The translations under genes and the position numbers were made by a program. A stretch of 64,000 nucleotides of DNA from Balanoglossus misakiensis (Eukaryota; Hemichordata). Positions 37,388-48,351 of the stretch are shown here, piece after piece (position 1 is the stretch's first letter; each line of letters begins with the position of its first letter). The stretch is from NCBI GenBank assembly GCA_040954595.2, contig CM082582.2:12586001-12650000 (forward strand). The letters run 5' to 3'. The notes under the pieces are model-generated. The model saw only the letters and a list, made by a program, of their open reading frames with translations. It ran no database searches and was not told the origin of the DNA.

Positions 37388-39160
37388 ATGGTAGGGGCCT
37401 TATGCTTCGCGTACCTGTTGTCCACCGTCACGGTACTTACCCTCGACTGTATATACCGTAGCACTGCAGTTGTGTACACAGAATTCATTCAAGCGATATC
37501 GACCCCCACAAACGTGTGTAGCTGGTGTAAAAATCACACATCACTTTCAAATATTTCTTATTCTCCATTTTCATTTTTCCTTCACAGCTTACTTGTTCTC
37601 CGGTATATGCTGGCACAACATCAAACACCGCATAGGAAGGGTCTTCACGGAGCATGTGACGGGATCTGGGTATCCACGCGGACAGCACTGCAAGGCGACC
37701 GTCATAAGCCCAGACGACCGCTACCGAGTTCTAGTCCTCTTCGAATCGTTCGATGTATATTACAGCGATGGCTGTACCGAAGATTTTGTCCGGATTTACG
37801 ACGGCGATAACATGTTCGACTCGGAGTTGCTGACGGAGCATCCGCTGTGCGGCAACTCTACTCCGCCGTCCTTCCAGTCGACGGGAAAGACCATCACAGT
37901 GGAATTCATGTCTGCCGATCAGTTGCCCAGTACTACTAGGAGTCTCGGTGCCAGGAATCCCCATGGTTTTGAGTTGGTCTTCAACGTGTTCCTTCCTTAT
38001 GAAACTGTGAATGGTAAGTTGTTCATGTTCCCCGACGTGGCTGTCTGTCTGTCTGTCTCTCTCTGTCTCTCTCTCTCTCATGTGCCTCTCTGTCTCTGAG
38101 GTTAGTTCAACAACACCTATATCATACACTTGTTGACTTTCTCTTCTCTAGATGGCAACAATGAAACAGCGGCGATACCTGGAACGTTTTGCTGCGAGTC
38201 GGGCGACGTTTGCATCGACCAGTCGTTAGTTTGCGATGATTTCTACAACTGCCCCGATAACAGCGATGAAACGGATACTCTACGCTGCCTTGCGAGTAAG
38301 TGAGATTTGGGCAGTTTGCAAGTCTCTTTTTGGTGTCTTCTGTTGGTGCTGGTAGCCGTATGTGATTCAGAGCTTAATCAACATCGAGGTCGCATGTAAT
38401 CAAATTTTGTTTGTTTCATTTAGAAAAGACAGGTCTAGAAGAAATTGCCAAGACGTTAGGACTTCCCCTGCAGACTGTGATAGGTGCGGCTGTTGGATCG
38501 ATCCTGTTTCTTATTTTGATAATAATCATTATCATCATCGTTTGCTGCTGTTGCTGCTGTGGCAAAGACAAGAAAGAGGTGAAAGAAATCCATCGCTTTT
38601 CGGAGAAGAGACTTCACTCCGGTTCAAGATCAGGTTCGGGCCAGGTGATAGCGAACCCGTACAGGAACTACAGCGGAGGGTCGAGGCATGACGTCATCAG
38701 GACGGATAACAATAAAGTAATCCACCATTATAGTAAAACATCTGAATCCTTGGTGTCAGTTGGAGGAAGAAGCCACCAGAGCGGCGAGGGCCCTGCTTCT
38801 CAGACCTTTCCTGTAGAGGGTAGCAATGGATGGGCTCCTCCAGCTCAGGGTTTCTCCTATATCACAGAAGGGAGCGGAAAGAATTCGACGCACAATTCTG
38901 CAACGGAGGGGCCAAAACCCAAACCTTTCCACCTGCAGAAGAAATTCCCTCCCCTGGACGCGAAGGATGACCCACCCGTAGCCACCAGCAAGAAGCGGGA
39001 AGATCCGAAATTGGCCGCCGCGAAAAACTCCAGGGGGAAACGCTCGATTTCGTCGCGTGATGAGGGTTTTGAAACGGCTAGTGCTTCATCCGTGCGAAGT
39101 AGACCAGATGTAGTTTACTACAAGATGTATGACCAACCTCAAGAAAAGCAAAGCCAATAA
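37388..39160 (+). CDS. CUB-LDLa single-pass membrane protein C
   Basis: Exons 37388-37448 (or to 37457), 37588-38013, 38152-38295, 38424-39160; about 455 residues. The first exon encodes a signal peptide (MVGALCFAYLLSTVTVLTLD). Two donors, after 37448 and 37457, both keep the frame and I cannot choose between them. Exon 2 is a CUB domain with SGICWHN, RIYDGDN and FELVFNVFLP. Exon 3 is an LDLa module (FCC, CDDFYNCPDNSDE, six Cys). Exon 4 holds a TM helix at about 229-251, a run of six Cys and a basic, Ser-rich tail ending EKQSQ. It lies opposite in orientation to A and B, with the same four-exon, phase-1 plan. Polyadenylation candidates lie at 39326-39331 and 39597-39602. Confidence 0.84.
38041..38098. 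repeat. (CTGT)n/(CT)n microsatellite
   Basis: CTGT units grading into CT units just inside the intron after the CUB exon of receptor C. Confidence 0.9.
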
Positions 39161-40230
39161 ACACATGCAGAAATTCCTAAGACTATATCTATATACTAAG
39201 ACTATATTATGTATTATATATAAATAATATATAAACCTCGAAGTTAAACTATTATTAAATAGTTATAATACACAAAGATAGGGAAGCGTTTGGTTTGTGG
39301 GCTCCGGGCCGTTGGTTGGTGTCACAATAAAGCACTCAGCTATCTCTGTAACTGCCAAATATTGTAAGTGTTGTATAAGAAGACCAGTGCCTGTCTACGG
39401 CACAGTGAAGTGAAACTTGGTAATATACCACTCATACTGATGTTAATATTGTGGTCGGTGTTGTTTGACAAATTTGCATAAACTTGCATAGATGACCGTA
39501 TACCATCAATATATATACCCCTTTCCCTGATCCATCGTTATCTTAGGGGTAGGGATAAGTTGTTGGCATTTGTAATGAATTTTTGTTAAAAAGTATAATA
39601 AACGCATGTATATTTTCTGGGTTTGTCTCTTCACTGGAAACTGTTTTGAAGATACAAACGCACAATTTGGTCAACTTCCCTAGGTAAACTGTCGTTAAAA
39701 TTTTATAGGTGACATTTTTCTAAGCTTGGGGCGTTATGTTGTGCCAAATTCAGTCGAAGGGTGGCGCTACCTTCATCTACATGCTCTTTATACCCAAGGG
39801 AATAAAATTAGGTCAGTACGCAGCCTCGAGGGCAACGTGGAACAAGCACATGATATGATGTACACGTGGAACACATCAGCTGGCTGAACACTGCGCGTGA
39901 TAGTGTAGCTAGCTGAGCTACATGGCGTGATCAGCCAGTGAATTTTACAAAGGCATAGGTTTGTCAACGAATAAAGACCGACATTTCCTCCTAATGTCTA
40001 TGTAGTTCCAAAATATATTTTATTGTAGTTTTTTTAAAGTAAAAATTATGCTATCTGAGTTGCTTTTATGACACCCGATTGAAAGAACACCCCTATGAAG
40101 TCTGAATGGGGTTGCCTAATCTCATTACACACCATCAGCTGATCATTTTAAACGAATGGGTCCAGTTGCTGTGTGTTCCCTTAGAGCTTGAATCTGCGAT
40201 ATACTTCGATGTACTAGATTAGAATGCTAG
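39161..40230. other. Intergenic between CUB receptor C and PEAMT
   Basis: 3' UTR of receptor C (AATAAA 39326-39331 and 39597-39602) and the PEAMT upstream region. AT-rich around 39180-39260. No gene. Confidence 0.5.
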
Positions 40231-40239
40231 TATAAAAAG
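40231..40239 (+). promoter_or_regulatory. TATA box of PEAMT gene
   Basis: TATAAAAAG about 200 bp before the proposed ATG at 40430. A start site near 40260 would give a 5' UTR of about 170 bp. Confidence 0.5.
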
Positions 40240-40429
40240 CAAACTCAACACAATCTTGTTGTTAGACTACATCTATGACACCAAGAGGAAGACAACACAA
40301 CTGCCGAAGTCGCTCCTTCAGCCGAACCCGTCAAGCAATCCACACTATCTAAACCTGGTGGATCAGACAAGCCAAAATTGGCATTTTCGTTAAAATTCAC
40401 ATTCGCACTTGGACCAGACTTCCGCGACA

Positions 40430-43400
40430 ATGGCAAATCCTGCTTCGTACGGTTAGTATTCAATATTTGTTAGTTATAATCTTAGGCTATTAGTGGAGCC
40501 ATGGAGAAACGAGATAAATTTAACATTTATTGCCGAATATTTTAGTGGATGTTCAGTACGTGGGCAAAATAATGTAATTGACATGATGATGCTCCATTCT
40601 GATTGGATGCGGCAACTTCTCTGAGAGTGTCCATATCAGTTTGGGATATGAATAGTTGCTTTGGGGAAATATTATAAATGGCAACTGTTCTAAGGCATTG
40701 GTCAGTGCGTGGCCAGACATGGATCAGTCATGTAAGTAAAGGGGGTGCTTCGTACATCCACGTCCACACACAAAGGTTGGCAGTGCGCCTGCATTGTTTG
40801 TATTCAAATTTTCTATATGAATGAGTGAGCAATGCGGGCTGACCGGCTAAGCGGCTAGCCGTCATATACAGAACTCTGACCTTCCCGTACCTTGGCGCTT
40901 TAATAGCATTGTATGTTAATTTTTAAAAAATGGCTGAAAAGCGTACAGTTGCACATTGCTGATGGAACTCTATCATGATGTGATCGATAAGTGTACACAC
41001 ATGATATGTTTATTATGTTGTATTAAACATGGATGTGGTGTATGTATGTATGTATGTATGTATGTATGTATGTATGTATGTGTGTGTGTGTGTGTGTGTC
41101 TGTCTGTCTGTCTGTCTCTGTGTCTGTATGTGTCTGTCTGTCTAGATTAACTTGTCCACTGAACTGACACATCACAAGCTTATAAAAGAGAATGTATGCG
41201 TATAAACATTTCTTTTGTCTGCTCCACAGAAAATGGTAACATTCGTAATGTTATGAAAGACTACTGGGTCGATCATTCTCAAAAGGCAACCCTTGAAGAA
41301 ATGATGTTGGACTCTCAGGCTAGAAGTTTGAGCGAGGCAGAAATGCCCGAGATCTTGTCTATGCTGCCCAGGGTAGAAGGAAAGAGAGTTCTAGAATTGG
41401 GTGCAGGTATCGGGTAAGTTTGCTATGCTGGTTTTGTATAGACTTGGGTCTTCAGTTCACAATAATGGGATGAGAAATTGTATCGTCCTTTTAATCATAT
41501 GTTCTCATTGCAGACGGTTTACAGGAATCCTGGCAAAAAGTGCCTCTCATGTCACAGCAGTTGACTTCATGGAATCCTTCATCACGAAGAACAAACAAAA
41601 CAACAGCCACCACGACAATGTGGAGTTCGTCCGAGCTGATGTCACTCATGTGAAGTTTCCAGAAAGAAGGTAAGTTGTATCAGGAAGGTAATAGTCCCCC
41701 ATTGCAATGCACACCAATCTTTTGATCACATGAAATATACACATTAGGTTTACTCATCATACCAGCAAACTTTGCAGAAGATATGCTAATAAGCCAGGAG
41801 AATTCTTATTTATAGTTTTTATAGTTTGCTACAATGCTGCAGTTTGTTTTAATTGTTTTTCCATGCGAGAATTATTTTTTAAATTGGGAAAGGAAAAATC
41901 CATGAAATAGATGAATGTGTGCCTTCTAAATTATTCAAATAGTGTCATCTGAACTACAGTGAAGTTTTAGAAAGGTCAATGAAGAGCTGTGAAAAAAAAA
42001 TCGTACTTAATATTCTGATCATCCAGTATACAAAAAAAACTAGGGCACACTGGGTTCTGTTAATAGCAAATTTTTATTGGAAAAACACTATTTGCAACTT
42101 GCACAGTGCACAACACTAATATTAGTATCTGTAATAGGGGATTGAGCTAATATTAGTATATAAGAGATTGGAATCCAGAAATATCTCACCAATTCACTTC
42201 ACGTAGCAAGCAAGTCTACACTAAACCACTACCCAAATCCCCATCCCTCAAAAAGGATGTTTCAATTACATATGCAAGTTCTGAGCGTGTCACTCATCGA
42301 CACGCATAGACAGACAGACAATTACAAACACACATATAATACATTCAGAACAGTGTTTTCATTGCTCAAGTGATATTTTGTGGTTAAGAATTGAAGTGCA
42401 TTGTTTTCTGTTGGACTCTGGCTTCCTATAATTAGCAGTGAAGAACTTTGGACACATCTAATAAAGTCCACTTGTGTATCTTTGTCTACGCTGGCATTTC
42501 CAGGTCACAGGTCAGCTTGTCCGAGATCTAGATACGTGTGATATTCTTACAGGTTTCTTATCTGGGAATAATCTTAAAATATTTCGAGTAATGCTCAAAA
42601 CCTTCCACCACCATAATTTTGTTTTACCCTTTCATCACAATTGTTTGACCCAACTTTATTGTTCTCATTGCCAATACTGGATCTCTCCAGAGGAAAATGG
42701 GGGTGATAGGTATTGAAGTTTGAAATTAGCATTAACAAGTAACTGTCAAAATGCTATTCACCCTGGTCCCTGTTGTTATGAAACAGTTGACCAGTGATAT
42801 CAGTGCAGTCCATCATGTACAGTGCAAACTTTGGACCATAAGCAACCTTTAGCCAACCTACTTATAAACTGTACTTATCCTTAAAGGACTGTACCATTTA
42901 GAAATGGGTGTTGCAGCATGTGATGGGCAACTCGATGTGGTGGACAAACAAGTAGAACAAAATTGAAAATACACAGAAGGAATTGAACAACTGAAAATGT
43001 CACCACCCAACAATTGCACAATAATATTTGACGACTTTTCTTCCCTCTTTTCCAGTTATGACATCATATTTTCCAACTGGTTGATGATGTATTTGACTGA
43101 TGATGAAGTATTGAAGCTGGCTAAGAATGCACTGATATGGCTGAAAGAGGGCGGCCTTTTGTTTTTCAGGGAGTCTTGTTTCCACCAGTCAGGTACGTAC
43201 ATGTTTTTGTGATTTGATTCATAACTTTCTGACAATTCATTGATGTATGAGAATGGGAATAGATTATAGGATTACTAATGTCTGAAAATGTAGAGAATGT
43301 GATGCGACATGTATGTGAATGTTAATCCCAATTGGAGGATAGAGAATTAATAATTTGTCTGATCATCTTTCAGGGGATACACCACGTAAAACAAACCCAT

Positions 43401-45570
43401 CCGTGTACCGGTATCCCACTCTGTACAACGCGATGTTTCAGAGCGTTAGTGAACCGATTGAAGGAGAGGAAACGCTGTCATTGGGATTTGACATCATTTT
43501 CACCAAGTCTGTGCAGACGTACATCAAGGTGAGACCAGCTGTGTTGAAAGTCAGTTGTCATAGAAGGATGGTTGTGTTTGGACGCCAGAATACGTTTTTC
43601 TGCTGTACTGTGACTTTTTGTGATGTGTTCACAATTCTTTTTTCATGTTAGCTTAGTTTAGATTTGTCACATTGACAATAAGTGATACTTTGTGCCTACA
43701 TCGTTCTGAATGTTTTCATCTCGTTCACAGATGAAGAAAAACCAAAACCAAATGTGTTGGTTGATGGAGAAGAAACGAATGGAGAATGCTGCTCACCATG
43801 GATACAACACCTTCCAATCATTCCTGGACAACCAACAGTATTCTAAACAGGGGATTTTACGATACGAGAAAGTCTTTGGGGAAGGCTACGTCAGTACTGG
43901 TGGAGCAGAGACTACAGAAGTAAGGAACTTGGACATTCATATACAGACTGATCACAGTTGACACGAGATACATGTCTTTATACCCACTGACTTCTGCCTG
44001 GATGTTGATAGTGTCAGAATATATGGGAAACATTTTCAACATTCTGTTTTGTACAGGAATTTGTTGCCACGTTGAAGTTACAACCAGGACAGCAAGTGCT
44101 GGATGTTGGGTGTGGCATTGGTGGTGGAGACTTCTACATGGCCAAGGTAATCAGAAACCTTTACCCTTTCACTCTTGTGTAGCTGTATATAGGTCCAGCT
44201 TGGCTGTTGAAAACAATGAAGTAGGGCCAAACCATGGTGGCGAAAAGGTTCAGTCTCTGCTTTTAATATAGCCATGTAAAGTACATGAATTGAAATATCA
44301 ATAATCTTCCTTTTGTGTGCAGAAATATGGTGTAGATGTGTTGGGAGTTGACCTGTCATGCAACATGATTGAAATTGCAATGGAAAGAGCTTTAAGTCAG
44401 GAAGGTGATCCTCAGGTAAGAGAGGTTTTGGCAAATAACAAGCGCATTGTATTCTAGAGTATTGGCCCAGGAGCCGGGAAGTAAATGACCTTAAGAAGAA
44501 TTGTGAAAAAGTAAAACTGATAACATTAAAACAAAAATGTTGTAACATGATCTGTTGCCGCCTGTCTGTTTATTTTTAATCTCTGATATATTTATTATTT
44601 CTACTTCACATTTTAACAGGTACAATTTGAAATATCTGATATCACCAAGAGAGAATTTGACAAAGACTCTTTTGATGTCATCTACAGTAGAGATACTCTT
44701 CTGCATATTCCGGACAAACCAGCCCTGTTTGTCAAATTTTTGGTACGTTGAGAAAACCTTATTTTGATCCCAAGATCTTACTTTAATTACATGTAATATG
44801 AGCCTCACAAAATTTCAAAATCTCACTACCACTATTTTGTTCAAACTGTCAAGAAATGGACCAAACCAGGAGGAAAGGTGTTGATCAGTGATTATTGCTG
44901 TGGACCACCTGAAAATCATTCTGAGGATTTCAAAAAGTATGTGGCACAGAGAGGGTATATTCTATACACACCAGAGGAATATGGCAAGGTGAGAGAATCT
45001 CCAAGTAAAAAATTAGTTTCTGAAGCTCTTGAACTGAAAATAGTGTCATCTGTGTTTGGGCAACGAAATTTGCCAGAACAGAAATGAGTACAATGTCTTC
45101 TTGTTCTACAGTTGCTTTCAGCTGCTGGTTTTATAAACGTCCAAGCTGAAGACAGAACCGAGCAGTTTATTGCTGTTCTTGAGAAAGAGATTAAGGAAGA
45201 CATCAAAGAAAGAAAAGAGGAGTTCTTAGAAGTAAGTTATCATTTCTCACTAGAGCCACAACACCAATGCGGCCATGTTTTTTTGCCGCGCTGGCATGAT
45301 AAGATATTAACCCAATCACCACCATGGTTTGGTCCACATCCATTGTTTTCTGTGGTAAAGTTGGACCTCTATATAATAAACAGGGGTTGCAAGGGTTAAA
45401 CTAGAACAAATCATGGCTGGAATATTTACACGTAGCCGTACCTTATCATCCCACAGGACTTTTCTGAGGATGACTATCACTACATCCTCGATGGATGGGA
45501 GAGCAAACTGAAGCGCTGTGGAGAGGGCGATCAGCGATGGGGTTTGTTCTACGCAGAGAAACCGCTGTAA
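40430..45570 (+). CDS. Phosphoethanolamine N-methyltransferase, two-domain
   Basis: Makes phosphocholine by three SAM-dependent methylations of phosphoethanolamine in the cytosol. Twelve exons: 40430-40451, 41230-41413, 41514-41669, 43056-43192, 43374-43528, 43731-43919, 44057-44146, 44323-44415, 44620-44742, 44854-44988, 45112-45231, 45457-45570; 505 residues, within the size range of tandem-domain PEAMTs. The first methyltransferase domain has LELGAGIG (62-69). The second has [11 protein letters not shown] (about 296-306), preceded by FLDNQQY and [10 protein letters not shown], typical of this family. Exons 6 to 12 are in phase 0. The 22-bp first exon (MANPASY, strong start context, donor GTTAGT) is the least certain part. 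It fits the phase-1 acceptor of exon 2 and has a TATA box upstream. Polyadenylation candidate 46050-46055. Confidence 0.92.
40678..40731 (+). promoter_or_regulatory. Possible alternative 5' exon of PEAMT
   Basis: A good donor (GTAAGT at 40732) follows a short stretch with an ATG at 40719, and an ATTGG box lies near 40600. Spliced to exon 2 at 41230, the ATG at 40719 would give only M-D-Q-S-stop. The exon would therefore be untranslated or carry a tiny upstream frame. Confidence 0.3.
41041..41144. repeat. (GTAT)n-(GT)n-(CTGT)n compound microsatellite
   Basis: About ten GTAT units, then GT units, then CTGT units, in intron 1 of PEAMT, 85 bp before exon 2. Confidence 0.95.
44164..44248 (+). mobile_element. 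85-bp MITE copy 1 (piggyBac-like, TTAA-type)
   Basis: In PEAMT intron 7. Starts CCCTTTCAC and ends GCGAAAAGG, with the internal conserved words GGTCCA, AAACAATG and CCATGG. It is 85 bp, as are the other two copies. The flanking TTAA is degraded (TTTA left). Confidence 0.6.
45311..45395 (-). mobile_element. 85-bp MITE copy 2 (piggyBac-like, intact TTAA duplication)
   Basis: In the last intron of PEAMT, reverse orientation. It runs from CCC (45311) to GGG (45395), flanked on both sides by TTAA (45307-45310 and 45396-45399). Internal words ACCATGGTTTGGTCC and CATTGTTT match the other copies. Confidence 0.7.
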
Positions 45571-48351
45571 ACGCAACAACAGAGGAAAAACACTTGCCAT
45601 CAAAACTTGATGAAACCTTATGATTTTGGAAGTCAAAATCTTTCATAGTGAAACAAAGCGAAGTTGATTTGTCTGGCATCAGTCTGAAGGCTGATACTTG
45701 GGTGATGGCACTATTGAAACAATTTTTATCCTCATTCTATCATTCAGTGTTTTATGGGATCATTTTCTGGATCTTATGTAAAATCAACCCTTCTTCTTGA
45801 AGGAGCCATAGATACACTTTTATTAATTGTCACGTAGAAACAGTTGATTTTCAGTGTTTTACTCTATGGTTGACATTATTTTCTTTTACTACAACTTCTT
45901 TTCTCCCGTCATTTCTTGTGTCCGTATATTCTTGCTGTGTTCACTGTTAAAAAAGCTTCATGAACAAGCTAGGGTGATTTTACTTTTTAGACCTATCAGG
46001 CTCCCAAATTAAGTCATGCATTGAATGTTTGACAGAACCTATCATCAGGAATAAAAAAAACTTTAACTCAGATACTGGTGTGTCGAAGTCCTAGCCTTAT
46101 TTTATGCAACCAAACTACCCTGATGGGAACATCTGGTTAGTGTTAGCATAATCTATAACTGCGAGCCGTTCTGATTGGTTATTTGACAATTGGCTTGTAC
46201 CCAGGTGCTGGGCTTATATGTAAATTAGTCTTCCCTTCATTATACATGAAGCCCCTTTGCATGCATGTCAGCATGGGCAGGTCTACATCTACTCGTGATT
46301 TCTGCAGCAAATGACAGTGCAGTTCCTATCAGCCCCTGGAAACGTCATAATTAGAGGTAAGACTATTTTCCTCATGTTTATATCTACCTCTTCGAACAGC
46401 AGAAGTTTCATGCTATTGAAGCTGAAATTTATGACCATTTCAGTGGTTCAACTTGGACGATGACAAGGCATCTTTGCTCAAAGCAGCATGGCCGCCGTTG
46501 GCTTTGCAGCCTTTGCAATTATGTTGAACTGTTTTCCGTTCAAGATTTACAACAACAGAGTGAAATTATTTCTGTCAGTTTGAAGGGGTTTACAGTAATG
46601 AATGCCTCATACACAGTGAGAGCTTAGTTTTCTTGAATGTTAGAAATTTGATGGGGTTTCAGTGAAGTACTTGATAGGTAATTTGCAGTTACTTTACTCA
46701 GAACTGCATACAATCTCTTATGGGTTCAAGTTCACTGTATACACTAGTGTGTATTCATCAACTCTACCTCATTGGACTTGATTTGGGAATTGATTGAGCA
46801 TGTGTGCGCATATCTAGAATGTCTATCAAGAAGTTCATAGCCATAGAATTTAAGATTTTACAGTTACCATATCCATGTAGTGCTTTGGTTCCTACTGGCA
46901 AAATATACTAGTATTTCGATTGTAATTTTGAAAGAAGCAAGATGCTATGCAACATTCTATACTAGGTTGATTTCAATTTTGACAACCAACACACATCCAA
47001 ACCACAAAAGTCAACAGACTTGAACGAAAATGATGATGATATACCAACAATTTTTATTTCAAATTTGCGCTATGCCTGTAAAGACATTAACATTTGTAGT
47101 AAGTTATGAAGCTCTGATGAAAAAAAAAGCAGATGTTTGATATTCATAACATAAAGCAAATAAGGCAAAACTGGTCTATGCCAACATTGACTATTAAACT
47201 GTGATGTCAATGTGCTTTGACTGCTTCAGCACTGTGTCTTGTGGTACCCAAACATGGCTATAGAGGGCACCATGACGCCTGAAACAGAATCAGATTTTAG
47301 GGAAAACAGACAAAAATACAATATACTTTTTTATTACACTTTTTTACATATATAATCTCTGCCATGTTTCTAGATATACGGGGCAACATAAAGTTTCAAA
47401 GATTTTCCAGTTGATCAGAACTGATAATTAAAGACAAAAAGATTTTTCCAAGACATTTTATTGGGGATTCTCTGTCCAACACTTTCTGTTTATCAATACT
47501 GAAATCTTTGCAAGCTCGTCAAACACTTCACTCAGAAGTTCAGAACCACTCAATGTTGCCATGTGTTTACTCATGAGTCATCCACGTCATGGACGAGTCT
47601 GAATATTGCTTAGTGATCATCATAACATGACATAACATCATCAATCCTTGTAAATATATATTAACTTCTGTGTTCAACTGTGGCAGTCCTTGCATTTTCC
47701 ACAAAAATAAACACTGACCTTTAAATTTAATAATTTGTAAATGAGTTACAATAAATCTAATTTTTAATGCTGGTAAGTCATGTGATGCCAACAGCCAGAA
47801 GTCATGAAATGAAAAAAAAATATTACTTTCATAAGCCCTTCTACCATCTGGGTGCAAAATCAATTTAAAAAGAAGTTAATCTGGCAAAATTTCACACATG
47901 GTTTCAGGTCCATACATAATTCTACCAATAAGATGATATACCATTATACCCCCCCCCCCCCCCCCCAGTACATTTGTAATCATCATAAATTGATTGGCAT
48001 GTCTATACCTTGTACCTTATGCAAGTGGGCTGCAAATTGAATTTATTCATTCGTAAAAAGTGGCTGCACAAAATTCCAAGTCTTGGCTTGCATCATGGAG
48101 ATTTCAGAAGAAACAAAATTGTTATGTGAAGATAACCTACAAGATTCTATCAGTAGAGCAGCATAGTAATGTTCAATCTTTTTCCAAATTTTTATTCTCT
48201 TATCAACCCCACAAGATGTTCATAAATTTGTGTTGTGTCAAAGGCAAGACGCCAACAATATCTGTCTGTCCAGTATTATGAAGTTTCAGTGACGTTATCA
48301 CCAATAATTTTGGAAGTCCTACAACTGTAAGTTGCTTCAATAGTCCGATTT
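45571..48351. other. Intergenic between convergent PEAMT and HERPUD
   Basis: 3' UTRs of both genes: PEAMT signal 46050-46055; HERPUD minus-strand candidates 48191-48196 and 48042-48047. A minus-strand orphan terminal-exon-like piece lies at 47226-47278 (see findings). No complete gene. Confidence 0.5.
47949..47966. repeat. Poly-C tract (18 C)
   Basis: Uninterrupted run of 18 C in the region downstream of HERPUD. Confidence 0.9.

Noticed and set aside
40245-40463. Minus-strand open frame over the PEAMT 5' region
   Set aside because: It overlaps the TATA-led 5' UTR and first exon of PEAMT antisense and has no family resemblance or splice partners.
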